A stretch of DNA of 64,000 nucleotides from Gammaproteobacteria bacterium. GTDB taxonomy: Bacteria > Pseudomonadota > Gammaproteobacteria > UBA6429 > Thiohalophilaceae. The DNA lies in NCBI GenBank assembly GCA_016125505.1, contig WGLP01000007.1, forward strand, positions 1 through 64,000, written 5' to 3'. The notes beneath the pieces were generated by a model, which worked only from the letters and a program-made list of their open reading frames with translations, did no database searches and was not told where the DNA came from. The translations under genes were made by a program, and so were the position numbers. Positions 9,311 to 18,053 of this stretch are shown one piece after another. Position 1 is the first letter of the stretch. Every line of letters starts with the position of its first letter.

Positions 9311-9329
9311 AAATGATAATCATTATCAT
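9311..9329 (-). promoter_or_regulatory. Fur box upstream of the DUF2325 gene
   Basis: The 19 bases AAATGATAATCATTATCAT match the Fur consensus GATAATGATAATCATTATC closely and form a near-perfect palindrome. The site lies 35-53 bases upstream of the DUF2325 start, where it would overlap the promoter and allow iron-dependent repression. Confidence 0.85.
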
Positions 9330-9516
9330 CTATGTGTCAAGGGGGTTTTGGGCCAGAGTTGGCGCAGTCTATTGGCATAACCTGTAGGTCCGGCGGTCGC
9401 GCAGCGGGCGTCGACCGTAGCGCCTGAGGCACCACAGACATTGCCGGGTTGTTGCCTATGGCGGCTTGGTGCGGCCTGCAGGCCGTCTTGCCACCTCGTC
9501 CCCGCCCCCACCAGGC

Positions 9517-10287
9517 TCACGCTGACTTTTGTGCCTTTTCCCGCATCAGATAGCGCCATTCCAATGGTCTGGCGTGGTGATCGAACTCATACAGAATCGG
9601 CGTTGCCGTTGGGATTTCGAAGCTTTCCACTTCCGCTACGCTCATGCCCGCCAGCTCCATCAGCAGGGCGCGCAGGGTATTGCCGTGGCCGCTAATCAGG
9701 ATGCGCTCACCTTTTACAAGGCGCGGGACGATCTGGTCCTGCCAGAAGGCGGCAACGCGCGCACGGGTCTGGGCCAGATTCTCCACGCCCGGTAACAGGG
9801 CCGGGTCCACATCGGCGTACTTGGGATTGTTTGCCGGGTGGGTGGGGTCTGTACGTAACAGTGGAGTTGCCTGCTCTTCGTAACTGCGGCGCCAGCGCCA
9901 GACCTGTTGCTCGCCGACCTGGGCGGTCATGTCGGCCTTGTTGAGCCCCTGCAATTGGCCGTAGTGGCGTTCGTTCAGGCGCCAGTCCTGGTAACGCGGG
10001 ATGTCCGCCTGGCCCAGGGCATCGAGCAGGATGTCCAGCGTCTGAATTGCGCGCTCCAGGCGTGAGCTGTAGGCCGCATCGAAGCGGAAGCCGTGCTCTC
10101 GCAGATTTTCGCCAGCCTGTTTTGCCTCGGCAATGCCGGCTGCGGTCAGAGGCGGGTCGGCCCAGCCGGTGAAGCGGTTGTCCAGGTTCCACTGGCTCTG
10201 GGCGTGACGGATCATGACCACGGGAAGCGGCGGAGTCTGGTTACAGGTATTCAATGTTGTCTCTTGCTGTCGGTTTAGTTTTTTCAT
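9517..10287 (-). CDS. gpmA: 2,3-bisphosphoglycerate-dependent phosphoglycerate mutase
   Basis: A 256-residue glycolytic/gluconeogenic enzyme interconverting 3- and 2-phosphoglycerate. The catalytic histidine is His28 in IRHAQSQWN; most GpmA proteins have RHGES here, so the Gly-Glu pair is Ala-Gln. Other signatures are TGWADPPLT, LNERHYGQLQGLNK, and ISGHGNTLRALL with the second active-site histidine. The N-terminus carries about 23 residues before the usual family start, so a start at the Met25 codon is also possible but would leave very little before the catalytic loop. It is divergent from oxyR, sharing a 95-base promoter region. Confidence 0.9.
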   Translation of the reverse strand: MKKLNRQQETTLNTCNQTPPLPVVMIRHAQSQWNLDNRFTGWADPPLTAAGIAEAKQAGENLREHGFRFDAAYSSRLERAIQTLDILLDALGQADIPRYQDWRLNERHYGQLQGLNKADMTAQVGEQQVWRWRRSYEEQATPLLRTDPTHPANNPKYADVDPALLPGVENLAQTRARVAAFWQDQIVPRLVKGERILISGHGNTLRALLMELAGMSVAEVESFEIPTATPILYEFDHHARPLEWRYLMREKAQKSA

Positions 10288-10382
10288 GAGCTAATCATAG
10301 ACAGGAAAATATCATCATTGAAATCGTTTATTGTTACTGTTTTAATAGAAATTACCAATGATTGAATTCCAGAGGTCAGCCC

Positions 10383-11339
10383 GTGAATCTGCGTGAGTTA
10401 GAGTACATTATCGCCGTGGCCGAGACCCGCCACTTCGGCCGGGCTGCCGAGCGTTGCTACGTCAGCCAGCCGACCCTGAGTGGCCAGATCAAAAAACTGG
10501 AAGACGAACTGGGCGTGGCGATCTTCGAGCGCACCAACCGCTCGGTGGAAGTGACGCCCATTGGCGAAAGTATCCTGAACCACGCACGCCAGATGATGGA
10601 ACAGGCCGATGCCATCGAACAGCTGGCGCGGGCCGCGCAGGACCCGCTGGCCGGTCCCTTGCGCATCGGCGCGATCCCCACGCTCAGTCCTTATCTGATG
10701 CCGCTGATCCTGGCTCCGCTGCGCAAACTGCACCCGCAAATGAAACTGGTGCTATCGGAAGAGTTGACCGACACGCTGCTGGAACGGCTGCGCAATCACG
10801 AGATCGACGGTGCCTTGCTGGCTACCCCCGTGACTGAGCCGGATTTGCTCAGCCTGCCCTTGTTCGATGAACCGTTCTGGGTGGCCTATCCGCGCAAGCA
10901 TCCTTTCTACCACAAGGAAAAGATCACCCGGAAAGACCTGGAGGGTGAAAACCTCTTGCTGCTGGCTGAAGGGCATTGCCTGGCGGACCAGGCCATGGAG
11001 GTGTGTCATTTGAAGACGCGCAGCCAGCAGGGTGACCAGGCGGACCTGCGCGCGGCCAGCCTGGAGACCCTGATCCAGCTGGTCGCCGCCGGCTTCGGGA
11101 CCACCCTGGTCCCCGCCCTGGCCATGCGCGGTTCCTGGACCACCGGCAGCGGGGTGGTGGCGCAACCCCTGGGCCTGCCCGATGCCTCGCGCAAGGTATC
11201 GCTGGTGTTTCGCGCCAGCTTCCCGCGCGCCACAGCGCTGACAACCTTTGCCGCGATCATTCGCGACAATCTGCCCAATACCGTCACGGTGCTTGGCCGC
11301 GGCCACCAGGCAAAGAAATCATCGCGCCGCAAAAGCTGA
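10383..11339 (+). CDS. oxyR: OxyR, hydrogen-peroxide-sensing LysR-type regulator
   Basis: A 318-residue LysR-family activator. The GTG at 10383 is chosen because AGAGG lies 7 bases upstream and the protein then begins MNLRELEYI as in known OxyR. With this start the redox cysteines are Cys199 (GHCLADQ) and Cys208 (EVCHL), identical in number to E. coli OxyR. The N-terminal winged helix-turn-helix is at residues 1-60 (RHFGRAAERCYVSQPTLSGQ), and the effector domain follows. Disulfide formation by peroxide activates transcription of peroxidases and glutathione-system genes. The three genes downstream (DUF2061, Prx-Grx, gor) are plausible targets. Confidence 0.95.
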   Translation: MNLRELEYIIAVAETRHFGRAAERCYVSQPTLSGQIKKLEDELGVAIFERTNRSVEVTPIGESILNHARQMMEQADAIEQLARAAQDPLAGPLRIGAIPTLSPYLMPLILAPLRKLHPQMKLVLSEELTDTLLERLRNHEIDGALLATPVTEPDLLSLPLFDEPFWVAYPRKHPFYHKEKITRKDLEGENLLLLAEGHCLADQAMEVCHLKTRSQQGDQADLRAASLETLIQLVAAGFGTTLVPALAMRGSWTTGSGVVAQPLGLPDASRKVSLVFRASFPRATALTTFAAIIRDNLPNTVTVLGRGHQAKKSSRRKS

Positions 11340-11495
11340 CTGCTAGTGCTTACGCTCGTGTGCTGACGTCTGATCCAGTAATCGTCATCGCCTATTAAAA
11401 ATATAGAAATAAACGATTTTATCAATCATCCCCTGTCCCCGATAATCCTCCCATAGCGAAATTGATGACACCCCGCGTGTCAGGAGGGTAAGCCA

Positions 11496-11708
11496 ATGAC
11501 CAAGACCATGACCTTCGCAGCCGTGCATTTCACCGTGGCGTTTACGGTGGGGTATGTGATGACCGGCAGCGTGCTGGTCGGTGGTGCCATCGCCCTGGTC
11601 GAACCGGCGATTAACACCGTGGCTTACTACCTGCACGAAAAGGTCTGGAACCGGATGCAGAAAGTGGAGCAGTCGGTTCCCGCCCGTCAAGTCGCCCAAC
11701 CGTTTTAA
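11496..11708 (+). CDS. DUF2061 small membrane protein
   Basis: A 70-residue protein with the DUF2061 pattern: two predicted membrane helices (AAVHFTVAFTVGYVMTGSVLVGG) and the conserved tail EPAINTVAYYLHEKVWNRM. The function is unknown. AGGAGGG stands about 7 bases before the ATG. The next gene, the peroxiredoxin-glutaredoxin fusion, begins 32 bases after its stop, so the two are likely in one transcript. This suggests, without proving, a link to peroxide stress. Confidence 0.85.
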   Translation: MTKTMTFAAVHFTVAFTVGYVMTGSVLVGGAIALVEPAINTVAYYLHEKVWNRMQKVEQSVPARQVAQPF

Positions 11709-11740
11709 CAACTAACCGAGTAACTTAAAGGAGAACATAG

Positions 11741-12490
11741 ATGTTTGAGAATCGTGAAGGTCAGAAAGTACCGCAAGTGACGTTTCGTACCCGCCGCAAC
11801 CACGAGTGGGTCGACGTAAGCAGCGACGAAATTTTTAGAGGCAAGACCGTGGTGGTCTTTTCGCTGCCGGGGGCGTTTACGCCGACGTGTTCGTCCACCC
11901 ACGTGCCGCGTTACAACCAGTTGACGTCGGCACTGAAACAGCATGGCGTGGACGAGGTGATTTGTATCTCGGTCAACGATGCCTTCGTGATGAACGAGTG
12001 GCGCAACGAACAGAAGGCGTTCAACGTGACCTTCCTGCCCGATGGCAACGGCGATTTCAGTCGTGGCATGGGCATGCTGGTGGCGAAGAACGACCTTGGT
12101 TTCGGTGATCGTTCCTGGCGCTATTCGATGCTGGTGAAAGACGGCGTGATCGAGAAGATGTTTATCGAACCGAACAAGCCGGGCGACCCGTTTGAGGTCT
12201 CCGACGCCGACACCATGCTGGAATACATTGCACCGGAAGCGGCCAAGCCGATGAACGTGACCGTATTCAGCCGCGAAGGTTGTCCGTATTGCGTACGCGC
12301 CAAGGGTATGCTGCGCGATGCCGGGATCGACTTCGAAGAGCTGGTGCTGAACCGCGACTTCAGCGAATCGACCATTCGCGCGGTCTCCGGTGAAACCACG
12401 GTACCGCAGGTGTTTATCAACGGTGTGCGCATCGGCGGTTCCGAGGCGCTGGAGAAGTACTTCGCCGAGCAACGTAAGAACGCGGCATAA
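11741..12490 (+). CDS. Hybrid peroxiredoxin 5-glutaredoxin (glutathione-dependent peroxidase)
   Basis: A 249-residue fusion. Residues 1-165 are a Prx5-type peroxiredoxin with the peroxidatic Cys50 in [14 protein letters not shown]. Residues 171-249 are a glutaredoxin with CPYC at 181-184. Hybrid enzymes of this layout, as in Haemophilus influenzae, reduce hydroperoxides directly with glutathione because the glutaredoxin domain regenerates the peroxidatic cysteine. AAGGAG lies about 7 bases before the ATG. Glutathione reductase, 160 bases downstream, closes the cycle, and oxyR upstream is the expected regulator. The protein is cytoplasmic. Confidence 0.93.
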   Translation: MFENREGQKVPQVTFRTRRNHEWVDVSSDEIFRGKTVVVFSLPGAFTPTCSSTHVPRYNQLTSALKQHGVDEVICISVNDAFVMNEWRNEQKAFNVTFLPDGNGDFSRGMGMLVAKNDLGFGDRSWRYSMLVKDGVIEKMFIEPNKPGDPFEVSDADTMLEYIAPEAAKPMNVTVFSREGCPYCVRAKGMLRDAGIDFEELVLNRDFSESTIRAVSGETTVPQVFINGVRIGGSEALEKYFAEQRKNAA

Positions 12491-12499
12491 ACCTTTGGC

Positions 12500-12598
12500 G
12501 AGGCATCCTGCCGTCTCGGGACACGCGGTAAATACGTCCCTGTACGCTCATCTGCCGCATCCCTGCGGCAGATGGTCCCGATACAGCAGGGATGCCTC
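12500..12598. repeat. Nested palindromic intergenic element with CATCCCTG cores
   Basis: Outer arms GAGGCATCCTGC (12500-12511) and GCAGGGATGCCTC (12586-12598) are inverted copies with one base missing. An inner perfect hairpin (12549-12574) has arms CATCTGCCG / CGGCAGATG around CATCCCTG. The motif CAT-CC(C)TG appears three times within 99 bases, twice on plus and once on minus. A fourth copy is in the element at 21016-21035. It looks like a dispersed REP/MITE-type repeat and lies between the Prx-Grx gene and gor. Confidence 0.7.
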
Positions 12599-12649
12599 AC
12601 TTACTAATAACTACATTCGTTATTGAAACAGTTATTCAGGAACAGGATC

Positions 12650-14065
12650 ATGAGCAGACAACGCTACGATGTAATCGCTATCGGCGGCGGGAGCGGCGGC
12701 TTGGCCGTCGCCGAAAAGGCCGCGCAATCTGGCAGGCGGGTGGCGATCGTCGAGTCACAACGGCTTGGCGGCACCTGTGTCAACAATGGCTGTGTGCCCA
12801 AGAAGGTCATGTGGTATGCGGCGAATCTGGCACATGCCGTAGATGATGCCAGTAGTTTCGGCATCCCGGCGCAGCGCGGCCAAACCGATTGGGCCAGGCT
12901 GGTGAGTGGTCGCGAAGACTATATTCGCAACATCAACAATTATTGGAACGGGTATGTTGCGCAAAGCGGGATCGATCGGATTGCCGGTCACGCAAGTTTC
13001 GTCGATGCCCGTACCATCGAGGTAAACGGCAAGCGGTACACGGCCGACCACATCGTCATCGCGACGGGTGGACAACCGATTGTGCCGCCGGTACCCGGCG
13101 CGGAGCTGGGGATCACCTCCGACGGCTTCTTTGCCTTACGCGAGCAACCGCAACGTGTTGCCGTCATTGGTGGCGGTTATATCGGCGTCGAATTGAGCGG
13201 TGTACTGAACGCATTGGGTTCCAGTGTCACGATTGTCGCGCTTGAAGACCGTCTGCTGGAGCGTTTCGACCCCATGCTCAGCACCGTGATTGAAAGCGAA
13301 ATGCAGCAACAAGGCATCCAGGTCCGTACCGGTGTCAAGGTGATCGGCCTGAGCAAGAGTGCGGAAGGCATCGTGGTACGCGGTGAGCATGACATTAACA
13401 TTGAGGCATTCGATTGCGTGATCTGGGCCGTGGGCCGGCGCCCGAATACGCAGGCACTGAATCTTGCGGCGGCGGGTGTGAACGTCTTGCCTAACGGCGT
13501 GATACCGGTGGACGAATATGAAAACACCAATGTGCCGGGGATTTATGCCATCGGCGATGTCACCGGCAAGTTACCGTTGACGCCCGTGGCGATCGCGGCG
13601 GGGCGTACCCTGGCGCAGCGTTTGTTTGCGGGCCGGGATGACGCGAAGGTCGACTATCACCATGTGCCCAGCGTGGTGTTCGCGCATCCGCCCATCGCGA
13701 CGGTGGGCATGACCGAGACGGAGGCGCGGCAACGCTATGGCAGTGCAGTCACGATTTATCAAAGCGAATTCATACCGATGCGTTTTGCCTTGTCGGCGCA
13801 TAGCAGTACGACCGCGATGAAACTGATCTGTGCCGGCGCGGACGAAACGGTGGTCGGCATTCATCTTATCGGGGACGGTGTGGATGAAATGCTGCAGGGC
13901 TTTGCCGTCGCGGTCAAAATGGGCGCGACCAAGGCCGATTTCGACAGCACCATCGCGATTCATCCCAGTAGCGCGGAAGAGCTGGTGACGATGAAGGTTC
14001 CGGTCGCGATGGGTGAGACACATCGCGCCATGGATGATGGCCTGGAGTGGCAGGAGGCCAGTTAG
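12650..14065 (+). CDS. gor: Glutathione-disulfide reductase
   Basis: A 471-residue FAD-dependent disulfide reductase. The ATG at 12650 is chosen over an upstream TTG because AGGA is 8 bases before it and the protein then begins with the usual short lead into IAIGGGSGGLA. The redox-active pair is GGTCVNNGCVPKK (Cys43, Cys48). A second dinucleotide-binding motif, VIGGGYIGVELSG, marks the NADPH site. The C-terminal AIHPSSAEELVT carries the catalytic His. It regenerates glutathione for the upstream glutathione-dependent peroxidase. The enzyme is a cytoplasmic homodimer. Confidence 0.93.
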   Translation: MSRQRYDVIAIGGGSGGLAVAEKAAQSGRRVAIVESQRLGGTCVNNGCVPKKVMWYAANLAHAVDDASSFGIPAQRGQTDWARLVSGREDYIRNINNYWNGYVAQSGIDRIAGHASFVDARTIEVNGKRYTADHIVIATGGQPIVPPVPGAELGITSDGFFALREQPQRVAVIGGGYIGVELSGVLNALGSSVTIVALEDRLLERFDPMLSTVIESEMQQQGIQVRTGVKVIGLSKSAEGIVVRGEHDINIEAFDCVIWAVGRRPNTQALNLAAAGVNVLPNGVIPVDEYENTNVPGIYAIGDVTGKLPLTPVAIAAGRTLAQRLFAGRDDAKVDYHHVPSVVFAHPPIATVGMTETEARQRYGSAVTIYQSEFIPMRFALSAHSSTTAMKLICAGADETVVGIHLIGDGVDEMLQGFAVAVKMGATKADFDSTIAIHPSSAEELVTMKVPVAMGETHRAMDDGLEWQEAS

Positions 14066-14175
14066 GCATTCTCCGGCGGGTGCAAGTTGTGCTTTGTAAT
14101 ATAGACAGGACGTAGAGTGGCATGCGTTCTGCAGAGGGACAGGTGCCCGCCGGCATTCTTATTTGCTAGACGTTA

Positions 14176-14212
14176 CTCGACTCGTTTCCTATACTGCGCG
14201 CAACGAGTCGAG
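14176..14212. repeat. 11-bp perfect inverted repeat upstream of kup
   Basis: CTCGACTCGTT (14176-14186) and AACGAGTCGAG (14202-14212) are perfect inverted copies separated by 15 bases. The repeat lies 144 bases before the kup start codon. No T-run follows, so an operator or leader RNA hairpin is more likely than a terminator. No known consensus was recognised. Confidence 0.55.
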
Positions 14213-14355
14213 ATACTTATATAAATTAACATCGTCATGTCATTGCCCGCCCACGCGCAGTCTTTGCTGCAGCCCGTTATTTCCATGTCCTGTCTGTGTA
14301 TCCACTCTGGTGCGGTATGACTCGCTTGTGACATGCACGAACGGGCACTTGATCC

Positions 14356-16233
14356 ATGACGACACAGGACACTGATCGTAAAACAAATCTGGCGCTGCTG
14401 GCCCTGGCCGCACTCGGTATCGTCTATGGCGACATCGGTACCAGTCCCCTGTACGCCTTCAAGGAAGCCTTTACCGGACACCATGCGCTGGCGGTGAATC
14501 ACGCCAACGTGTTGGCGACCCTGTCCGCCCTGTTCTGGTCGGTCATGTTGATCGTGTCGATCAAATATGTCTGGGTCATGCTGCGTTTCGACAACGAGGG
14601 TGAGGGTGGGGTGCTGGCGCTGACGGCCATGGCGCACCGCTTTGCGCGTCACAATCCGCGCTGGGCGACCATCGTGGTGACCATTGGGGTGTTTGCCGCA
14701 GCACTGTTTTACGGCGATGCCATTATCACCCCGGCAATCTCCGTTTTGTCCGCGGTGGAAGGGATGCATGTTGCGACGCCGAATCTGCATCACCTGGTGG
14801 TGCCGATCACCATGGGGATCATCATTGGCCTGTTTATGATCCAGCGCCACGGTACGGGCAAGGTAGGCGGCTTGTTTGGTCCAATCACACTGGTGTGGTT
14901 TGTCACCCTCGCGATTCTGGGTTTGCACAGCATTATTCAGACACCGGCGGTATTGCAGGCGCTCAATCCAATGCACGCCCTCGAGTTCGCCTATGCACAA
15001 CCGGGTCGCGCATTTATTGTATTGGCGGCCGTGTTTCTGGCGCTGACCGGTGGCGAGGCGTTATACGCTGACATGGGCCACTTTGGCGCACGCGCGGTGC
15101 GCGTGGCCTGGTATGGTCTGGTCTGTCCGGCCTTGTTGATAAACTACTTCGGTCAGGGCGCCTTGGTATTACGTTCGCCGGAGGCGGTAAAAAATCCGTT
15201 TTATCTGCTGGCGCCGGACTGGTTGCTGATCCCCATGGTGATCCTGGCGACCGCCGCAACCATCATCGCCTCGCAGGCGACGATTACCGGTGCGTTTTCC
15301 ATTACCTTGCAGGCCTCGCGCCTGGGTTACTTGCCGCGCCTGCGCGTGTTGCATACCTCGGACGTTCATCGCGGGCAGATTTACATACCGAGTGTGAACT
15401 GGCTGATGCTGGTCATGGTGCTGATCCTGGTCGCGCAATTCGAATCCAGCGGCGCGCTGGCTGCGGCGTACGGTATCGCGGTCTCTGGTACGATGATCAT
15501 TACCACCACACTCACCTTATTCATCACGCTGCGCCTGCCGAAACGTTTGCATATTGGATTGGTATTGACGTTGGTGTTGTTTGGTTTGCTGGAATGCCTG
15601 TTCCTGGGTTCGAATCTTACCAAGCTCGGGCAGGGCGGCTGGCTGCCGGTATTGCTGGGTCTGTTAATCTTTATCATGCTGACGACGTGGAAAGAGGGTA
15701 CGCGTCTGGTGGGAGTGCAGCGGCGCGAGATCGATATCCCCATGAAGGATTTTCTCTCCAGTCCGTTACCGAGTGTCCCGCGTGTTCCTGGAACTGCCGT
15801 CTATCTGACCTCCGATACGACGCTGGTGCCGAGTGCACTGTTTCATAATCTCAAACACTACAAGGTCATGCACGAACGGACGATCTTTTTGCATGTGAAG
15901 ACCGAAGACATCCCCTACGTAGCAAGAAAACGACGCCTGACATTAAAAAAACTGGGTGAGGAGATGTATCAAGTGACTGTACATTTTGGTTTTCGCGAAG
16001 AACCGGATGTACCCAAGGCCATGGAAGGATTGAATCGGCACAACATAGAATTGATATCCTTGCAAACCAGTTATTTCGTGGCACGCTCGACCATTATTGA
16101 CGGCCCGGGCAATTTACCGCACTGGCGTGCCGCGTTATATGCCTGGATGACGCGGCAGTCAGAAGGTGCCTCCACCTATTACAATCTCCCGCCCAATAGC
16201 GTGGTCGAACTGGGGACGCAGGTCATTCTGTAA
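14356..16233 (+). CDS. kup: Kup-type potassium uptake transporter
   Basis: A 625-residue inner-membrane K+ transporter, of the usual length. The diagnostic N-terminal motif GIVYGDIGTSPLYAFKEAF is at residues 21-39. About twelve hydrophobic segments run to residue 430, including ALFYGDAIITPAISVLSAVEG and LTGGEALYADMGHFG. A hydrophilic cytoplasmic C-terminal domain of about 190 residues follows. Kup proteins import potassium with protons. It opens a run of five cation- or membrane-tension-related genes on the same strand, with 103 bases before the next one. An inverted repeat lies in its leader. Confidence 0.95.
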   Translation: MTTQDTDRKTNLALLALAALGIVYGDIGTSPLYAFKEAFTGHHALAVNHANVLATLSALFWSVMLIVSIKYVWVMLRFDNEGEGGVLALTAMAHRFARHNPRWATIVVTIGVFAAALFYGDAIITPAISVLSAVEGMHVATPNLHHLVVPITMGIIIGLFMIQRHGTGKVGGLFGPITLVWFVTLAILGLHSIIQTPAVLQALNPMHALEFAYAQPGRAFIVLAAVFLALTGGEALYADMGHFGARAVRVAWYGLVCPALLINYFGQGALVLRSPEAVKNPFYLLAPDWLLIPMVILATAATIIASQATITGAFSITLQASRLGYLPRLRVLHTSDVHRGQIYIPSVNWLMLVMVLILVAQFESSGALAAAYGIAVSGTMIITTTLTLFITLRLPKRLHIGLVLTLVLFGLLECLFLGSNLTKLGQGGWLPVLLGLLIFIMLTTWKEGTRLVGVQRREIDIPMKDFLSSPLPSVPRVPGTAVYLTSDTTLVPSALFHNLKHYKVMHERTIFLHVKTEDIPYVARKRRLTLKKLGEEMYQVTVHFGFREEPDVPKAMEGLNRHNIELISLQTSYFVARSTIIDGPGNLPHWRAALYAWMTRQSEGASTYYNLPPNSVVELGTQVIL

Positions 16234-16241
16234 TCTGCGCG

Positions 16242-16261
16242 GACACGAAACGGTTCGTGTC
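16242..16261 (+). terminator. Possible terminator hairpin after kup
   Basis: GACACGAA / TTCGTGTC form a perfect 8-bp stem around ACGG just after the kup stop. There is no T-run, so termination would be weak or factor-dependent. Confidence 0.3.
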
Positions 16262-16336
16262 TGTGCACATGGTTGCGGATGGCGTATGATCCGGTTATCT
16301 TGCTGGCAAATATTTGCAACCTATCAGCCATAACCT

Positions 16337-17179
16337 ATGGAACAGTTGCGCGAATGGAGTGCGTTGGCGGCCAACTCGCTTAATGAGTTTATAACCGCAA
16401 TCGCCGGGTTGTTGCCAAAATTACTGGGCGCCCTGATCCTCTTCCTCATCGGCTGGCTGCTGGCGCGGATTCTGCGCGGTCTGACGCAGAAATTGATCAA
16501 CGCGCTGGACAGACTCCTGCAGCGTTTTGCCCTGACCGCGACCGCGGAGTACAAACGTTTACGCCAGACAAGCACCAGCTTGCTATCCGGCTTTGTGTTC
16601 TGGCTGGTGATATTCGTATTTCTGGCGGCCGCCGCCAGTATTCTGCAACTGCAGATATTCACCCGCTGGTTTGATGCACTGTTGCTGTATCTGCCGAAGC
16701 TCATCGCCGGCAGTGTGATCATTCTGTCCGGAGTCATCGTCAGTAGCGCGGCGCGATCCATGGTGACGCATGCGGTCAGTAGTGCGCGCATTCATCAGAG
16801 CGAACTGTTTGGGCGCATTGTCCAGATAACGGTGATTATTGCCGCATTTGCCATTGGGATTGGCCAGCTTGGTATCGACGTCTCCTTTCTGACTGACCTG
16901 GTGATGGTGGTGTTTGCAGTCACACTCGGGGCGTTTGCCCTGGGCATTGCATTGGCGACACCGCTGCATATCAGCAACCTGATAAGCGCCCACGGTGTTC
17001 GCCGGAGTTATCATGAAGGTGATGAAATTATTATCGGCGAACACCGGGGGCGTATTCTTGTGATTACGCAAAATAACGTGGTGATAGAAACCGAACTTGG
17101 TGAAACCACGCTGCCGGCGAAGATGTTTGCGGAATTACCGGTGAGCAAGATCCTGCCGCAGGAAAGCCATGGAGAGTAG
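16337..17179 (+). CDS. MscS-family small-conductance mechanosensitive channel
   Basis: A 280-residue membrane protein. There are four to five hydrophobic segments: residues 17-48 (conserved TM-helix repeat, LLPKLLGALILFLIGWLLARIL), 84-110, 120-145, 163-183 and 190-215. The last resembles the pore-lining helix of MscS-type channels (GAFALGIALATPLHISNLISA). A beta-domain follows (YHEGDEIIIGEHRGRILVITQNNVVIET). It would release ions on membrane tension at hypo-osmotic shock. Its end overlaps the next gene by 11 bases, indicating translational coupling to the MgtE-related genes. Confidence 0.75.
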   Translation: MEQLREWSALAANSLNEFITAIAGLLPKLLGALILFLIGWLLARILRGLTQKLINALDRLLQRFALTATAEYKRLRQTSTSLLSGFVFWLVIFVFLAAAASILQLQIFTRWFDALLLYLPKLIAGSVIILSGVIVSSAARSMVTHAVSSARIHQSELFGRIVQITVIIAAFAIGIGQLGIDVSFLTDLVMVVFAVTLGAFALGIALATPLHISNLISAHGVRRSYHEGDEIIIGEHRGRILVITQNNVVIETELGETTLPAKMFAELPVSKILPQESHGE

Positions 17180-18053
17180 GGTAGAACTGGCGAAGGTCTA
17201 CCTCGACAAACGTCCGGGGGCGGCGGCACATGTGCTCGAGACTTTGTCACCGCCAGAGACCACGGCATTGTTGCAGGAGTTGCCAGCGCGAATCTGCGGC
17301 CCGGTACTGGCGGCGATGCATTCACATTATGCAGCGCGCTGTCTGACGCTGCTCACGACGGAGTATCTGGTGAATGTGGTTCAGCATCTCTCCAGTCAGC
17401 GCGCCGCAAGTTTATTGAGAGTGTTAGCACCGGCACAGCAGGATGCCTTGTTGCACAGACTCTCGGCGCATCATGCCCGGACCCTGCGCTTCCTGTTGTC
17501 ATACTCCGGAAACCTGGTCGGCGCCTGGACCGATCCCAACGCCGTTACGATCAGTCCCGGGGTGAGCGTTGGTGAAACCCGTCAGCGCTTGCAACAACTT
17601 GAGACAGGAGGTATCCAGCGCCTGTTTCTCGTTGACGCCGAGCATCAGCTCAAGGGCAGTGTATTCATGGCTGCCCTGTTTCAGGCGCAGGACGAGATGG
17701 CCATCGAGCGTCTTGCCGACACAGCGCCCCTGAGTTTACGTGCACGCACTTCACTGACGGTTGCCGAACAACATAACGGCTGGATCCAATTTATAGAGAT
17801 GCCTGTCATTGGCCGCGCCAAGGAATTCATTGGCGTGGTGACGTATCAGAATATCCATCGGTCCCTGCAGGAATTGCGTCGCCGCCCCGCCGAAATGCCT
17901 GGTAAGAATGACGAGATGATCAATGGCCTGTCTGAGGTACTGCGGGCAGGCGTGCATGGCGCCTGGGTGACCTGGATGGAATTGCTTTCCATTCCTGTTG
18001 AAGATAAAGGAGTGAACCATGAACACGAGTCCGGATACCATCGCGGCGCTTAA
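17169..18053 (+). CDS. Soluble MgtE N-domain plus CBS protein without channel domain
   Basis: A 294-residue protein built like the cytoplasmic half of an MgtE magnesium channel. Residues 1-115 are an MgtE_N-type helical superhelix (LETLSPPETTALLQELP, repeated helix pairs). Residues about 125-235 are a degenerate CBS pair. No membrane segment follows. It overlaps the channel-like gene before it by 11 bases and the true mgtE after it by 35 bases. In MgtE the N and CBS domains sense Mg2+ and gate the pore. A detached copy next to a complete mgtE may act as a separate regulatory subunit; this is inference. Confidence 0.7.
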   Translation: MESRVELAKVYLDKRPGAAAHVLETLSPPETTALLQELPARICGPVLAAMHSHYAARCLTLLTTEYLVNVVQHLSSQRAASLLRVLAPAQQDALLHRLSAHHARTLRFLLSYSGNLVGAWTDPNAVTISPGVSVGETRQRLQQLETGGIQRLFLVDAEHQLKGSVFMAALFQAQDEMAIERLADTAPLSLRARTSLTVAEQHNGWIQFIEMPVIGRAKEFIGVVTYQNIHRSLQELRRRPAEMPGKNDEMINGLSEVLRAGVHGAWVTWMELLSIPVEDKGVNHEHESGYHRGA

